64,000 bases of DNA from Thalassotalea mangrovi (GCF_005116735.1 NZ_SWDB01000022.1:62001-126000), one strand, 5' to 3'; numbered from the stretch's first letter, positions 33,612-43,149 are shown. Numbers and translations are program-made. Notes: generated by a model from the letters alone, not told the origin.

Positions 33612-34949
33612 ATGAAGAGTTTTGAAGTAAATTTTGATGGCTTAGTCGGACCTACTCACAATTATGCGGGTTTATCTGAGGGAAATGTTGCTTCACTTTC
33701 CAATGCTCAGGACATATCGAGTCCCAAAAATGCAGCCCTGCAAGGTTTGCAAAAGATGAAAGCCCTGCATGATATGGGGATGGTTCAGGGGGTATTGGCA
33801 CCACAGGAGCGCCCGGATATCTTCTCTTTGCGCCGCCTGGGATTTTCTGGTGATGACGCTTCGGTATTAGCTCAGGCTGCGAAAACCTCGCCAGCTGTGT
33901 TATCGGCTTGTTGCTCAGCATCCAGCATGTGGACCGCCAATGCGGCAACCGTATCTCCTTCGGCGGATTCCGCCGATGGTAAAGTACATTTCACACCAGC
34001 CAATCTGACTAATAAATTTCATCGTTCGTTAGAGCCGGAAACAACGGGTAATATTCTCAAAGCGGTGTTTAATGACGATAACGTTTTTGCCCACCATTTA
34101 CACTTGAATGACAATGACCACTTCGGTGATGAAGGGGCAGCGAATCACACTCGCCTGTGCAGTGAGTATGATGACGCGGGCGTACAGATCTTTACCTTTG
34201 GCCGCTATGCGTTTAATCGTTCAATGCCGATGCCGGTTAAATTTCCGGCGCGACAAACCTTAGAAGCTAGCCAGGCCATTGCCCGTTTGCACCAGTTGGA
34301 TGACAGCCGCGTGGTTTACGTGCAGCAAAACCCTGCGGTAATCGATCAGGGCGTGTTCCATAATGATGTTATTGCTGTAGGCAACCAGAATGTGTTGTTT
34401 TACCATGAGCAGGCATTCCTGAAAACGGATGAGTTTCTGACCGAGCTGCGCCAGAAGTTTTCCGGTGATGACTTACATTGCATCAAGGTGAGCACTGACG
34501 ATGTCAGCGTTCTTGATGCAGTGAATACATACTTGTTCAATACCCAGATCATTACTCTGGCAGATGGTTCGATGGCAATTATTGCGCCGATGCACTGTTA
34601 TCAAAACGAGCGGGTTAAAGCGTATTTAGATAACCTGGTTACCCAGAATACTCCGATCAAACAGGTTAAGTACTTTGACGTGAATGAATCGATGAAAAAT
34701 GGTGGCGGTCCGGCGTGCCTGCGTTTGCGCGTGGCGTTAAAAGAAAATGAACTTGCCGCAGTAAACCCAAATTGTGTGATGAATGATGAACTTTACACTA
34801 CCTTAGTAGGCTGGGTAGAGAAGCACTATCGTGACCGATTAAATTTTGATGATTTACGCGATCCGCAATTACTTGTAGAGTCTCGAAACGCACTTGATGA
34901 GCTGACCCAAATCCTTAACCTGGGTTCGGTGTATCGTTTCCAGCGATAA
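33612..34949 (+). CDS. astB: N-succinylarginine dihydrolase
   Basis: 445 residues from ATG 33612 ([25 protein letters not shown]), preferred over in-frame starts at 33591/33600 because it matches the family N-terminus. The active-site region [11 protein letters not shown] carries the nucleophilic Cys near the C-terminus; H-T-R-L-C and [11 protein letters not shown] are also family-typical. It hydrolyses N2-succinylarginine to succinylornithine, ammonia and CO2 in the AST arginine catabolic pathway. The other ast genes are not in this window. It is divergent from ilvIH. Confidence 0.95.
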   Translation: MKSFEVNFDGLVGPTHNYAGLSEGNVASLSNAQDISSPKNAALQGLQKMKALHDMGMVQGVLAPQERPDIFSLRRLGFSGDDASVLAQAAKTSPAVLSACCSASSMWTANAATVSPSADSADGKVHFTPANLTNKFHRSLEPETTGNILKAVFNDDNVFAHHLHLNDNDHFGDEGAANHTRLCSEYDDAGVQIFTFGRYAFNRSMPMPVKFPARQTLEASQAIARLHQLDDSRVVYVQQNPAVIDQGVFHNDVIAVGNQNVLFYHEQAFLKTDEFLTELRQKFSGDDLHCIKVSTDDVSVLDAVNTYLFNTQIITLADGSMAIIAPMHCYQNERVKAYLDNLVTQNTPIKQVKYFDVNESMKNGGGPACLRLRVALKENELAAVNPNCVMNDELYTTLVGWVEKHYRDRLNFDDLRDPQLLVESRNALDELTQILNLGSVYRFQR

Positions 34950-34966
34950 TGTGCAATTGGTATGAG

Positions 34967-35164
34967 TTACTTCAGCCTTTTGTATACAAAATTACTGACA
35001 GTAACTGAAATAAATACCAAACATGGATAGGTGAACCAGTGTGCCTGTAAGCCGAGTATGTGCAACAGGCAAATTGGAACCAACAAGAACACTACAAAAG
35101 GGATAATTAGACAGCTTAGCCAAGTAAATGCTAATGTTTTCATTATCTTTTTATTTTGCTGCAT
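34967..35164 (-). CDS. Small two-helix membrane protein, putative bacteriocin immunity/accessory protein
   Basis: 65 residues with AAGGA 6 nt before the ATG. A basic N-terminus is followed by two hydrophobic helices (about 10-34 and 43-58) and a basic end (V-Y-K-R-L-K). It lies 54 bp downstream of the double-glycine peptide gene on the same strand. That position and topology are typical of immunity proteins for class II bacteriocins. The family itself is not recognised, so the role is inference from context. Confidence 0.6.
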   Translation of the reverse strand: MQQNKKIMKTLAFTWLSCLIIPFVVFLLVPICLLHILGLQAHWFTYPCLVFISVTVSNFVYKRLK

Positions 35165-35184
35165 CTCAATTCCTTTTAAGATAA

Positions 35185-35207
35185 GCGCTAAACTACTAGT
35201 TTAGCGC
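35185..35207 (-). promoter_or_regulatory. Perfect 11-bp hairpin between peptide and downstream gene
   Basis: GCGCTAAACTA-C-TAGTTTAGCGC, an exact inverted repeat, 11 nt past the stop of the double-glycine peptide. There is no strong U tract on the reverse strand. It is likely a processing or partial-termination hairpin that keeps the small peptide mRNA more abundant than the following gene. Confidence 0.6.
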
Positions 35208-35218
35208 CCGTTTTAGAT

Positions 35219-35410
35219 CTAATCTGTAGCTAATGTATATCCAACACTGATTAAAGTGCCGAGTGCAAATCCAGCAACTGCACCTACTGGTCCGCCAATT
35301 GCGAATCCGGCGACGGTTGCCGCCCAACTTCCCCCGGTAGCGATTGCGATGTCGCCGGCATCTGTACCACCAGATACATGGTTTAATTCATTTGTGTTTA
35401 ACTCTCTCAT
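35219..35410 (-). CDS. Double-glycine leader bacteriocin/microcin-like precursor peptide
   Basis: 63 residues from ATG 35410, with AAGGA 9 nt upstream. The leader MRELNTNELNHVSGG has the classical spacing of hydrophobic residues before a G-G cleavage site used by C39 peptidase/ABC exporters. The mature part of about 48 residues is Gly/Ala/Val-rich and hydrophobic (A-A-T-V-A-G-F-A-I-G-G-P-V-G-A-V-A-G-F-A), with GxxxG-like repeats as in pore-forming class II peptides. No cysteine is present. No C39 transporter is in the window, so export must rely on one elsewhere. Confidence 0.75.
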   Translation of the reverse strand: MRELNTNELNHVSGGTDAGDIAIATGGSWAATVAGFAIGGPVGAVAGFALGTLISVGYTLATD

Positions 35411-35586
35411 AAGTTGATTCCTTTCCTTAATTAATAATATGTGTTGCAAAGCAACGTATTAATTATTTATTAGTTGGAAAAGAATTTTACCAAACAACAG
35501 ATTAAATTCAGTATGGATTCTATACTGTTGTTTTTAAAATGATTTATTTTCAATCGTGGTGATCTTAAATGTGGTCTCCGGATCGT

Positions 35587-36621
35587 TTATTGATTAACTT
35601 CTGATATCATCGTCAGCACATCTTCCAGTGTCTGGGTAAAGTAGATGACATCGGCATCACTAATATCACGGTGACAAACTAGGCGAATTTCTTTACCGGC
35701 ACTGATTAATATTCCCTCGGCTTTCAATAATTGCGCAATCAGGGCGGGATTGATGTTGTCGGAAAATTTAAAGTACAACATGTTGGTATCGCATGCCGTA
35801 ATGGTGATGCCATTGATATCCTGTAACCGGGATTTCAAATCCTGACAACGTTGGTGATCCGTGGCAAGGTCACTCACATGATGATCCAGTGCATAGTTCA
35901 TCGCTGCGGCTATGAGCCCTGCCTGGCGCATGCCACCACCTAGCATTTTACGCCAGCGCCTTGCTGCATGAATAAACGCCTGATTGCCGCAAAGAACCGA
36001 ACCCATGGGAGTTCCCAGGCCTTTTGAAAAACAGATGGAAACCGAGTCTACATACTGACAGAGCTGCTTCAGGTCGATGTTTAATTCCGTCAGGGCATTA
36101 AACACACGCGCGCCGTCAAGGTGAATACTTAACTGGTTATCGTTGGCCAGCTCCCGGATTGATTTAAAATACTCAAGCGGAATGACTTTGCCATGGTGGG
36201 TATTCTCCAGACTAATAAGCTTAGTCATGGCAAAGTGTTGATCGTCGGGTTTTATCACCGCCTTAATCGTATCCGGATCCAGTGAACCATTGTCAGCTAC
36301 GGCGATAGGTTGCGGCACGATTCCGCCCAAGGCTGCGGCTCCCCCGGCTTCGTACAGATACGTGTGATAATGCTGACCAACAATATACTCCTCACCGCGC
36401 TGACAATGGGAAAGTAGCGCACAAAGATTGGACTGGGTGCCAGAGCTGACAATCATTGCGGCTTCAAAGCCAGTCAATTCTGCCATACGTTGCTCCAGCG
36501 AGTTGACCGTTGAATCGTCACCGTAAACATCGTCACCAAGTTCTGCGCTAGTCATAGCGTTTAACATCTGAGAGGAAGGGCGGGTGACTGTGTCACTGCG
36601 AAAGTCAATATAGGAAGTCAT
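35587..36621 (-). CDS. ltaE: Low-specificity L-threonine aldolase
   Basis: 344 residues. The N-terminus is D-F-R-S-D-T-V-T-R-P-S; the PLP-binding Lys is in S-V-S-I-C-F-S-K-G-L-G-T-P-M-G-S; the conserved H-L-D-G-A-R-V-F-N contributes the cofactor Asp and Arg. It cleaves L-threonine/L-allo-threonine to glycine and acetaldehyde in the cytosol. It is transcribed alone. The gap 36622-36869 has no gene, only a GTCCCGGC/GCCGGGAC hairpin. Confidence 0.95.
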   Translation of the reverse strand: MTSYIDFRSDTVTRPSSQMLNAMTSAELGDDVYGDDSTVNSLEQRMAELTGFEAAMIVSSGTQSNLCALLSHCQRGEEYIVGQHYHTYLYEAGGAAALGGIVPQPIAVADNGSLDPDTIKAVIKPDDQHFAMTKLISLENTHHGKVIPLEYFKSIRELANDNQLSIHLDGARVFNALTELNIDLKQLCQYVDSVSICFSKGLGTPMGSVLCGNQAFIHAARRWRKMLGGGMRQAGLIAAAMNYALDHHVSDLATDHQRCQDLKSRLQDINGITITACDTNMLYFKFSDNINPALIAQLLKAEGILISAGKEIRLVCHRDISDADVIYFTQTLEDVLTMISEVNQ

Positions 36622-36797
36622 GCAGGTTCTCGGGATTAAAAAGCCTGAAACTACGAGCCTCGGGCCTTGGATTATAAGGGTAGTTAATTAGGTTAAATAT
36701 TAGTGTGCAATGGCGCAAGTGTTTAATGCAGCGTGCAAAAACACCAATTTATTACGGTGCACGGATAACGGGAAAAGTCTCAGGAAATCGATTAGAA

Positions 36798-36818
36798 GTC
36801 CCGGCGCAAGGCCGGGAC
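36798..36818. repeat. GC-rich 8-bp hairpin in intergenic spacer
   Basis: GTCCCGGC-GCAAG-GCCGGGAC is a perfect stem in otherwise AT-rich sequence, followed by a run of AGCTTA/GCTTAC-like half repeats (36840-36863). It looks like a degenerate intergenic repeat. Confidence 0.5.
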
Positions 36819-36869
36819 GATAGCATAACTACTTATCGCTTAAAGCTTACCGCTTGCAGCTTACATCCA

Positions 36870-36897
36870 AGAAACCAGGATTTCATCTCTGGTTTCT
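36870..36897 (-). terminator. Hairpin at the btuB 3' end
   Basis: AGAAACCAG pairs with CTGGTTTCT around a 10-nt loop. On the reverse strand it begins in the btuB stop region. The U-tract is weak. Confidence 0.55.
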
Positions 36898-38842
36898 AAA
36901 ACTCATACATCACTCCCGCATAGCCGTTAATCCCATCTGCCTCGTATTGACTCACAGTTTGATATTGGCGATCAAACACGTTATTCAGCTTAACGTTAAA
37001 TGACAGCGCCTGATTTAATGCATATTGCATCCCTAAATCAAAGGTGGTGAAACTTGGCAGGTTAATCATGCCGCTATCAAGACTTTTATCCCGGTAGTTG
37101 GTGATCAGCGTGAATGAATAATCACGCCAGTCGTAGCCCAGCATGTAATTTGCTGTTAGTGATGGTCGACGCACCAGGTCTTTGTTACTCTGGACATCTT
37201 TGGCATCGATATAGGCGACGGCCAGTCGGTTCGATGTCGGACCAACCTGCAATTCGAAAGTTGCTTCAGCGCCCTTGATTTTCGCTTCGTTAACGTTGCT
37301 CGGTTGCCACAATCCAAACTCACCGGGCGCCCAGGCAATCAGGTTTTCAAATTCAGAATCATAAGCCGATAATTCCAGTTTGCCCCGGGAAAACAGATAT
37401 CGGACCAAAAGTTCATCACTCCTGGCCTGTTCAGGTTGTAAGTCGGGGTTACCACTGCCGGGCCAATACAGGTCATTAAAGCCTGGAGCTTTAAACCCGG
37501 TGCCGCGATTCAAGCTTACCAGCAAGCCAGGCGTAAATTGATACCCTAAGGAAAGGTTATAGGTCGTATTTTCACCCACTTTTTCAACGTAATCATAACG
37601 AATGGCTCCTTCGAGAATCAGGTCGTTAATCTGTTGTCTTCCTTGTAGGAATGCGGCACTGACATTACGACTTTTATTGCTCCATTGTTGAAATCCTTCA
37701 ACCCAGGGATCTTGATCCTGGTTGGTGCTCACTTCTTCGTTGTACCAATCGACTCCCAGGTTTACCCGTACACCGTCTGCAATACGAAAATCATTAATAA
37801 ACGCAACCTGCTGACGCCTGGTTTCTATTTTGTCACCATCGACGCGGTTGGTGCCGTTACCATAAGTGGTTGCTGAATTATCGACAATGGCCAGAGAAAG
37901 ATCGGAGGTGATGGCACTGGTTTGATAAATACTGGCAAGTTTTATGTGAGAGTTCTCACTGTCCTGTTCGTTGGCGTAAAAACTCGGGCAGGTTTGTGAC
38001 GGATCGTCCCAGCAGGGTTGTTCAGGATAAGATGCATCATATTCATTGTTACCATTTTGCAGGCGGCCGATAAACTCCATGCGAAGATCGTCATTCAGGT
38101 AAGACTGAGCGACTACAGCAAGGTTAAAGCGTTCAAAGCCATCAGCATCGCCTTCGTTAATATCGTATGGGTTGCTGGTATCTGTATGGTAAACATTGAA
38201 ACCTTCACTGTTTTCGTTATTAACACTCAGGCTGATATTATGTTTGTCGGTACCAAATCCGACACCGCCATATCCTTGCAGATAACCATGATTGCCGATA
38301 CTTGCTCCGACATTGCCTGAACCGTGGGAAAAGCGCTTGGTAAAAATATGAATCACGCCACCAATGGCATCACTGCCCCATAAAGAGGAACGGGGCCCTT
38401 TGATAATTTCAATGCGATCGATTTGCTGCGGTGCAACCTGGGAAAAATCCGCTAACCCCAGGCTCGCCGAATGGATGCGTACACCGTCTATTAGTAACAA
38501 GGTCTGGCTCGAGTTACTGCCTCGGGTAAAGACAAAGCTCGCCTGTCCTGGACCGCCCTGACTGGCGACGGACATACCGGCAACCTGATCCAGTACTTCA
38601 CTGAGGTTTTTCGCCTGCAGGCGTTCGATATCGTCGGCGGTTATCACCTGGTTGGCCGATAAACTCGAGGCTCGTAACTCTTCTACACGATTAGCGGTAA
38701 CCAGCATGGTCTCATCAATCTTTGCCAATGACTGGGCATTGACCTCGCAGCTGAATAGCAGAGAACTGGTAATCGTGGATAGTATGGCAGCAGGCATGCT
38801 AACAACCTTGCCTGTTTTTTTTATTTTTACGTTAAAACTCAT
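36896..38842 (-). CDS. btuB: BtuB, TonB-dependent vitamin B12 receptor
   Basis: 648 residues. The signal peptide ends near C-E-V-N-A-Q, the TonB box is D-E-T-M-L-V-T-A-N-R, the plug domain contains R-I-E-I-I-K-G-P-R-S-S-L-W-G-S-D-A-I-G-G-V-I, and the barrel ends in the outer-membrane signature Y-E-F. Identity as the cobalamin receptor is supported by the cobalamin riboswitch directly upstream and the adjacent btuF/cobO/btuC/btuD genes. It imports cobalamin across the outer membrane using TonB energy. Confidence 0.95.
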   Translation of the reverse strand: MSFNVKIKKTGKVVSMPAAILSTITSSLLFSCEVNAQSLAKIDETMLVTANRVEELRASSLSANQVITADDIERLQAKNLSEVLDQVAGMSVASQGGPGQASFVFTRGSNSSQTLLLIDGVRIHSASLGLADFSQVAPQQIDRIEIIKGPRSSLWGSDAIGGVIHIFTKRFSHGSGNVGASIGNHGYLQGYGGVGFGTDKHNISLSVNNENSEGFNVYHTDTSNPYDINEGDADGFERFNLAVVAQSYLNDDLRMEFIGRLQNGNNEYDASYPEQPCWDDPSQTCPSFYANEQDSENSHIKLASIYQTSAITSDLSLAIVDNSATTYGNGTNRVDGDKIETRRQQVAFINDFRIADGVRVNLGVDWYNEEVSTNQDQDPWVEGFQQWSNKSRNVSAAFLQGRQQINDLILEGAIRYDYVEKVGENTTYNLSLGYQFTPGLLVSLNRGTGFKAPGFNDLYWPGSGNPDLQPEQARSDELLVRYLFSRGKLELSAYDSEFENLIAWAPGEFGLWQPSNVNEAKIKGAEATFELQVGPTSNRLAVAYIDAKDVQSNKDLVRRPSLTANYMLGYDWRDYSFTLITNYRDKSLDSGMINLPSFTTFDLGMQYALNQALSFNVKLNNVFDRQYQTVSQYEADGINGYAGVMYEF

Positions 38843-38874
38843 ATTTCCTCACTAAAGGCGCCCTCCGCACCTGA

Positions 38875-39066
38875 AAAAATTGCTGAAGTCGGTCTCCGGA
38901 CTAAAACCGGTTGCTCTGTCGAACAGAACAACCGGTTATCACCGTTGCGGGGGCAGTACAGGACTTATCTAAATGACGCACCTGTTTCCCAGATTGCTCA
39001 ATTAACCAAATTGCTTTGAGCCCTTCAGACAGAACTTCACTGACCCGTTGGCCAGCACCTGTTATT
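38875..39066 (-). promoter_or_regulatory. Cobalamin riboswitch controlling btuB
   Basis: On the reverse strand, in order: CAGGTGCTGGCC, TGGGAAACAGGTGC, the B12 box CTGCCCCCGCAACGGTGA, a long GC hairpin (AACCGGTTGTTCTG...AGAGCAACCGGTT) and AGTCCGGAGACCG. These are the conserved core elements of the AdoCbl class. It ends about 30 nt from the btuB start, fitting ribosome-binding-site occlusion. Boundaries are approximate. Confidence 0.88.
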
Positions 39067-39098
39067 ACCGGCTCTGATTGAGCCCGGTAAATTCTTAA

Positions 39099-39986
39099 TC
39101 AATGGGACATGCCATTGTCGATTTGCTGATAATATTGCCGGCTTTGCTCAATTTGCTGACAAAGTCTGCCGAGCTCGGCCGGCAACCTTAGTGTCATCCG
39201 ATGCAGGATGTCCGCATTAGGTTGAACTATCTGGTTATGTTTGATGGCAGAAAGCTGGGGGTACCGTTGCCAGTTAATTGCTGTCGACTCGCCGTTATCT
39301 GTGCCAGTCGGTATGATCAATAATTGTGGGTCAGCAAGCAGCACATCTTCGATATTGACTTGTGGATAGTCGCGGGAGTGACGACTAAATGGGTTCACTG
39401 CCGCACAAAGCTCGAGTTGTTGTTGCGACCAGGCCTTTCCGGCTACCGTGGTGAGTGGTTGCGACCATATTTGATAGAACACACGCACCGGAGCTTTGTG
39501 CTGATATTTGTGCCTTAATTTTTTGATCGATGCGCGAAACTCCTGGGCTTTTCCCTGGCCAATACCCGCTTTACCAAACCGAACGGCAAAAGCCTCAGTC
39601 TCTCTGGCGATATCGTCGATGGTTTGTGGGTTGGAATACACCACCGTCTGACCGAGTTGCCGAAGTCGCTGAATATCTGCATCGGGATTTCCGCTTTTCC
39701 AGGCAATAATTATATCTGCCTGCAAAGCAATGATGGCCTCGATGTTGAGCTGTGCATAACTACCAACGACGGGAATTGATGTTGCAGCGCCCGGGTAATC
39801 AGCATGTTCAAGTGTGGCGACGATGTTGTCCCCCAAGCCAATATCGTAGAGCATTTCTACGAGATGAGGTGCCAGCGCGATAATCCGCAGCGGCTCTGGC
39901 TGCTTCTGAGCACCGATAGCAGGAGATGACAAGCAAAGGGCAAGTGCCAGGGCGAGGGCATACAGACCTGTTGTGAAACGCGACAT
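39099..39986 (-). CDS. btuF: BtuF, periplasmic cobalamin-binding protein
   Basis: 295 residues with a signal peptide (Y-A-L-A-L-A-L-A-L-C-L-S-S-P-A-I-G-A). A type III solute-binding fold is suggested by R-I-I-A-L-A-P-H-L-V-E-M-L-Y and D-I-I-I-A-W-K-S-G-N-P. It delivers B12 to BtuCD. The start codon overlaps the cobO stop (TAATG). It is the last gene of the btuD-btuC-cobO-btuF transcript. Confidence 0.9.
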   Translation of the reverse strand: MSRFTTGLYALALALALCLSSPAIGAQKQPEPLRIIALAPHLVEMLYDIGLGDNIVATLEHADYPGAATSIPVVGSYAQLNIEAIIALQADIIIAWKSGNPDADIQRLRQLGQTVVYSNPQTIDDIARETEAFAVRFGKAGIGQGKAQEFRASIKKLRHKYQHKAPVRVFYQIWSQPLTTVAGKAWSQQQLELCAAVNPFSRHSRDYPQVNIEDVLLADPQLLIIPTGTDNGESTAINWQRYPQLSAIKHNQIVQPNADILHRMTLRLPAELGRLCQQIEQSRQYYQQIDNGMSH

Positions 39987-40603
39987 TACCAGTCCAGCCC
40001 TTTTTGGGCTTTAACGCCTGAGTGAAAAGCATGTTTGATTTCCTGAACTTCTGATACGGTGTCAGCCATTTCAATCAAACGTCGATGACAGGAACGTCCG
40101 GTTATGATCACATGTTGATGGTGCGGACGATTGTTGATGGCATTGATGACGTCATCCAGGTCCAGGTAGTGATAACTGATCATATAGGTCAGCTCATCAA
40201 GCAATACCATATCAATATCAGGATCTGCCAGTAAACGCGTGGCGTCTGCCCAGGTTATTTGTGCGGCGGCGATATCGGCCGCTTTGTTTTGGGTTTCCCA
40301 GGTAAAGCCGGTCGCCATGACGCAGAATTCAACCCCGTGTTGTTTTAGCAGGTTAGCTTCACCACATTCCCAGTTGCCCTTGATAAATTGCACCACTGCG
40401 GCATTGAGTCCATGTCCGGTTGCCCGGGCTACGGTGCCAAATCCAGAAGTCGATTTTCCCTTACCATTACCAGTAATGACGATGACGAGGCCACGTTCAT
40501 CTTGCGCCTTGGCGATCTTCTCATCGACTTTTTGTTTGATTTTTTGCTGGCGCTGTTGATGTCGCTGTTGTTCACGATTGACCGCATGTTTTTCGTTTGT
40601 CAT
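39986..40603 (-). CDS. cobO: Cob(I)yrinic acid a,c-diamide adenosyltransferase
   Basis: 205 residues. The P-loop variant V-I-T-G-N-G-K-G-K-S-T-S-G-F-G and the family motif V-V-Q-F-I-K-G-N-W identify CobO/BtuR. D-M-V-L-L-D-E-L-T and I-I-T-G-R are the other conserved blocks. It converts corrinoids to the adenosyl form in the cytosol. Its placement inside the uptake operon couples import to activation. An N-terminal Gln/Arg/Lys-rich stretch (about residues 8-30) is charged. Confidence 0.95.
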   Translation of the reverse strand: MTNEKHAVNREQQRHQQRQQKIKQKVDEKIAKAQDERGLVIVITGNGKGKSTSGFGTVARATGHGLNAAVVQFIKGNWECGEANLLKQHGVEFCVMATGFTWETQNKAADIAAAQITWADATRLLADPDIDMVLLDELTYMISYHYLDLDDVINAINNRPHHQHVIITGRSCHRRLIEMADTVSEVQEIKHAFHSGVKAQKGLDW

Positions 40604-40660
40604 CTTATTTACCCCGTTTGTTTAATTGCCTGGCTGAAGAAAATTACTGCGATTACCCAC

Positions 40661-41662
40661 TTAACGTCGCATCAGGGCGAGAAAAAATATCGAGCCGATA
40701 GCGGCAGTAATAACGCCAATGGGAATTTCTTGTCCCTCTAATGCGGTACGGGCGATTACGTCCACCAGCATTAAAAAGCCGCCGCCGTATAAACCGCTGA
40801 ATACCAGCAGTTTGGCGGTGGTAATGCCAACCCATTTTCGAACGAGATGGGGAATCATTAACCCGACAAATCCGATGCCACCACAGAAGGCAACGATAAC
40901 CCCGGTTATCGCCGCGCACACGATTAACATAATAATTCGCACCTGATTCACCGAAACCCCCAGGCTCTGGGCACTTTCGTCACTTAATAACAGCGCATCG
41001 AGTTGTCTTGATAACAACAGTGAGATACACAAGCCAATGATAATAACTGGCACAATCCAGGCGATTGCCAAATCGTCACTGCGTGCCAGCGAACCCATCA
41101 GCCAGAAAATAACCCGGTTTGCGGCAAACGCATCGCTTAAGTACAGGGTAAAACTGGTGATTGCACCGAGTAGGAAAGAAACCGCGACGCCGGCGAGGAG
41201 AAGAAATTCTGTGCGTTGCCAGTGCCGGTTAAAAACAATGCCAATAACCAGTAACACCGCAAGCAGAGCGCCGGTAAATGCTGCCAGTGGCACCGGCAGT
41301 GCCATACTATCTGCAAAAAAGCTCATCAGGGTTACGCCAAGTCCAGCACCTGCAACGATTCCAAACAAGTAGGGATCTGCCAGCGGATTGCGGGTGATAT
41401 TCTGCATCAGTGCGCCGGTCATTGCCAGGCCAAAGCCAGCAACAAATCCGGTAATAATTCTTGGCAGGCGAATATCAAAGAGAATTTGCTGGTCAAAGGG
41501 GCGCAGGCATTGCTCGAACAGGCAGGCATAAAGCGCCTCGAAGCCAACGCTTTGAGTTCCCATACTCAATGAAAATACTGCCGATATCATTAATATCAGG
41601 GCTATCAGCAAGGCATTGACCGCTATGGGGAGGCGTTTAACCACACGTTCCTCCGCTGACAA
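40661..41662 (-). CDS. btuC: BtuC, cobalamin ABC transporter permease
   Basis: 333 residues of FecCD/BtuC type with about ten transmembrane helices. The conserved motifs are R-L-P-R-I-I-T-G-F-V-A-G, G-A-L-M-Q-N-I-T-R-N-P-L-A-D-P and the cytoplasmic coupling region G-F-V-G-L-M-I-P-H-L-V-R. Its start overlaps the btuD 3' end by 26 bp. Substrate assignment comes from the riboswitch and btuF context. Confidence 0.93.
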   Translation of the reverse strand: MSAEERVVKRLPIAVNALLIALILMISAVFSLSMGTQSVGFEALYACLFEQCLRPFDQQILFDIRLPRIITGFVAGFGLAMTGALMQNITRNPLADPYLFGIVAGAGLGVTLMSFFADSMALPVPLAAFTGALLAVLLVIGIVFNRHWQRTEFLLLAGVAVSFLLGAITSFTLYLSDAFAANRVIFWLMGSLARSDDLAIAWIVPVIIIGLCISLLLSRQLDALLLSDESAQSLGVSVNQVRIIMLIVCAAITGVIVAFCGGIGFVGLMIPHLVRKWVGITTAKLLVFSGLYGGGFLMLVDVIARTALEGQEIPIGVITAAIGSIFFLALMRR

Positions 41663-42446
41663 AGGTTACTCGTTTACCCGGATTAAACGGGTGTGATTCA
41701 ACTTGACAGGGCAATTTAAATACCTGCTGCAGACGCTCTGTTGTCAGTACCTGACTGGCATCCCCCTGAGCAATAATTTTTCCATCTTGCATCAGCACCA
41801 ATCGGTCGGCGTATTGACTGGCCAACTCAAGATTATGGATGGAAAAGATAACCGTAATATTTAACTCATTCGCTAATGAAAGGATCTGGTGTTGATAAAA
41901 TATGTCGAGGTGGTTGGTCGGCTCATCCATCAGCAATATCTTTGCTGACTGAACGATTGAACGGGCGATAAGCACACGTTGTTGCTCGCCGCCGGATAAG
42001 GTGTTGAACGAATGCCACCGTTTGTGTTTAAGGCCAACCAGATCTAAGGCTTCGACAATGCGATGATCATCGCCAGAATCATCGATGGCCAGCAAGGGTT
42101 TATTGGCTAGCAATCCCATGCGTACCATATCATTGGTCAACAACTCAAACGCCGTACTTTGCTGCTGGCTAACCAACGCAACCCTCCTGGCTACTTGTCG
42201 GGTTGAAAGCCGGCTAATCGCTTCGCCAGCAAGCTCAATCTCACCGTTAAAGTTCTTATGTAATCCGGCAAGGCATTTGATCAAGGACGTTTTACCAGCA
42301 CCGTTTGGGCCGATAATAGCAACCCGCTCACCCTCACGGATGGACAGGTTAATATCGGCCAGAATACAGCGCTCGGCTACATGCCAGCTTAAATTCTCGA
42401 CCTTGACGGCGTTTTGTCTGGGGGAGCCTGCCACTGAAAAATCCAC
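41637..42446 (-). CDS. btuD: BtuD, cobalamin ABC transporter ATP-binding protein
   Basis: 269 residues. Walker A is GPNGAGKTSLIKCLAG, the signature is LSGGEQQRVLIARS, Walker B is ILLMDEPTNHLD and the switch His is in FSIHN. It energises BtuC. It is the first gene of the second B12 transcript; a cobalamin riboswitch lies about 220 nt upstream. Confidence 0.93.
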   Translation of the reverse strand: MDFSVAGSPRQNAVKVENLSWHVAERCILADINLSIREGERVAIIGPNGAGKTSLIKCLAGLHKNFNGEIELAGEAISRLSTRQVARRVALVSQQQSTAFELLTNDMVRMGLLANKPLLAIDDSGDDHRIVEALDLVGLKHKRWHSFNTLSGGEQQRVLIARSIVQSAKILLMDEPTNHLDIFYQHQILSLANELNITVIFSIHNLELASQYADRLVLMQDGKIIAQGDASQVLTTERLQQVFKLPCQVESHPFNPGKRVTFVSGGTCG

Positions 42447-42667
42447 TTCTGCTATCGATTAATTAGGGGGGAATGGCAAAGAAGCAGGAGAAACAGAATC
42501 GATAACTAATAACGATCATGCACAATCAGCGGTGTTTGAAACTGGCTGCATGCCTTTTAGTTTACACTCGCTGGACCATGAATTTTCTCGACCTCACCGC
42601 GTCTTCCCGCACGGATTATCATATGCGCCTGATCTGCAATAACACGTTAGGATAATGCATGAAGCAC

Positions 42668-42893
42668 AACAAAAAGGCAGGTATCCTGACTTACAGGGAG
42701 ATCCCAGTATCAACCTTGCCAACCAATCATCGAAGCATTTGCTAACGTATGGTTAAAGGTTTTTGATTCTGGCCCTGTTCACAGTTGCGGGTACAGTTGT
42801 GGCATTAAGGCGCATGGTCGTTAACAACAAATTTGCTAACAGCATCTTGCACCACATTCCCTTTTCAGTCGCATAATGTACCGGGTCTGATCA
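42668..42893 (-). promoter_or_regulatory. Cobalamin riboswitch controlling btuD-btuC-cobO-btuF
   Basis: The reverse strand reads CTGAAAAGGGAATGTGGTGC, later ACTGTACCCGCAACTGTGA (B12 box) and AAGTCAGGATACCTGCC followed by TTTTTG. This is a textbook AdoCbl riboswitch order. The AGGATACCTGCC-TTTTT end may contribute to termination. Between it and btuD (42447-42667), and upstream (42894-43149), no gene is seen. Confidence 0.92.
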
Positions 42894-43149
42894 TTCTTCG
42901 TTTTTGAGCGGTGAATTCATTCAAATCGGCACGACGACACCATTTTTGCGTTGCTAATTGTAGCAGTAGTAAAACTGATTGAAAACCAGAATGTTAGGTG
43001 GGCTGATGGTAGCTGTGGGGCTTAAGGGGTTGGCTGCAGAAAACGACATCATATCGGGTCATTGCAAAAGGCGAAGTCGAGGCTGAAATTACGAAGATAC
43101 CGTGTAAATTCGCGACTTAAGGAGTCATTTTTCTGAAACCTGTTAGCTT

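Noticed and set aside
36705-36899. 64-codon frame between ltaE and btuB
   Set aside because: It crosses a GC-rich hairpin and the btuB terminator-like hairpin; no coding features.
42580-42640. A second cobalamin riboswitch core nearer to btuD (GGGAAGACGCGGTGA on the reverse strand)
   Set aside because: Only the GGGAA..GGTGA part is present; no B12 box follows, so it is probably a chance match or expression-platform sequence.
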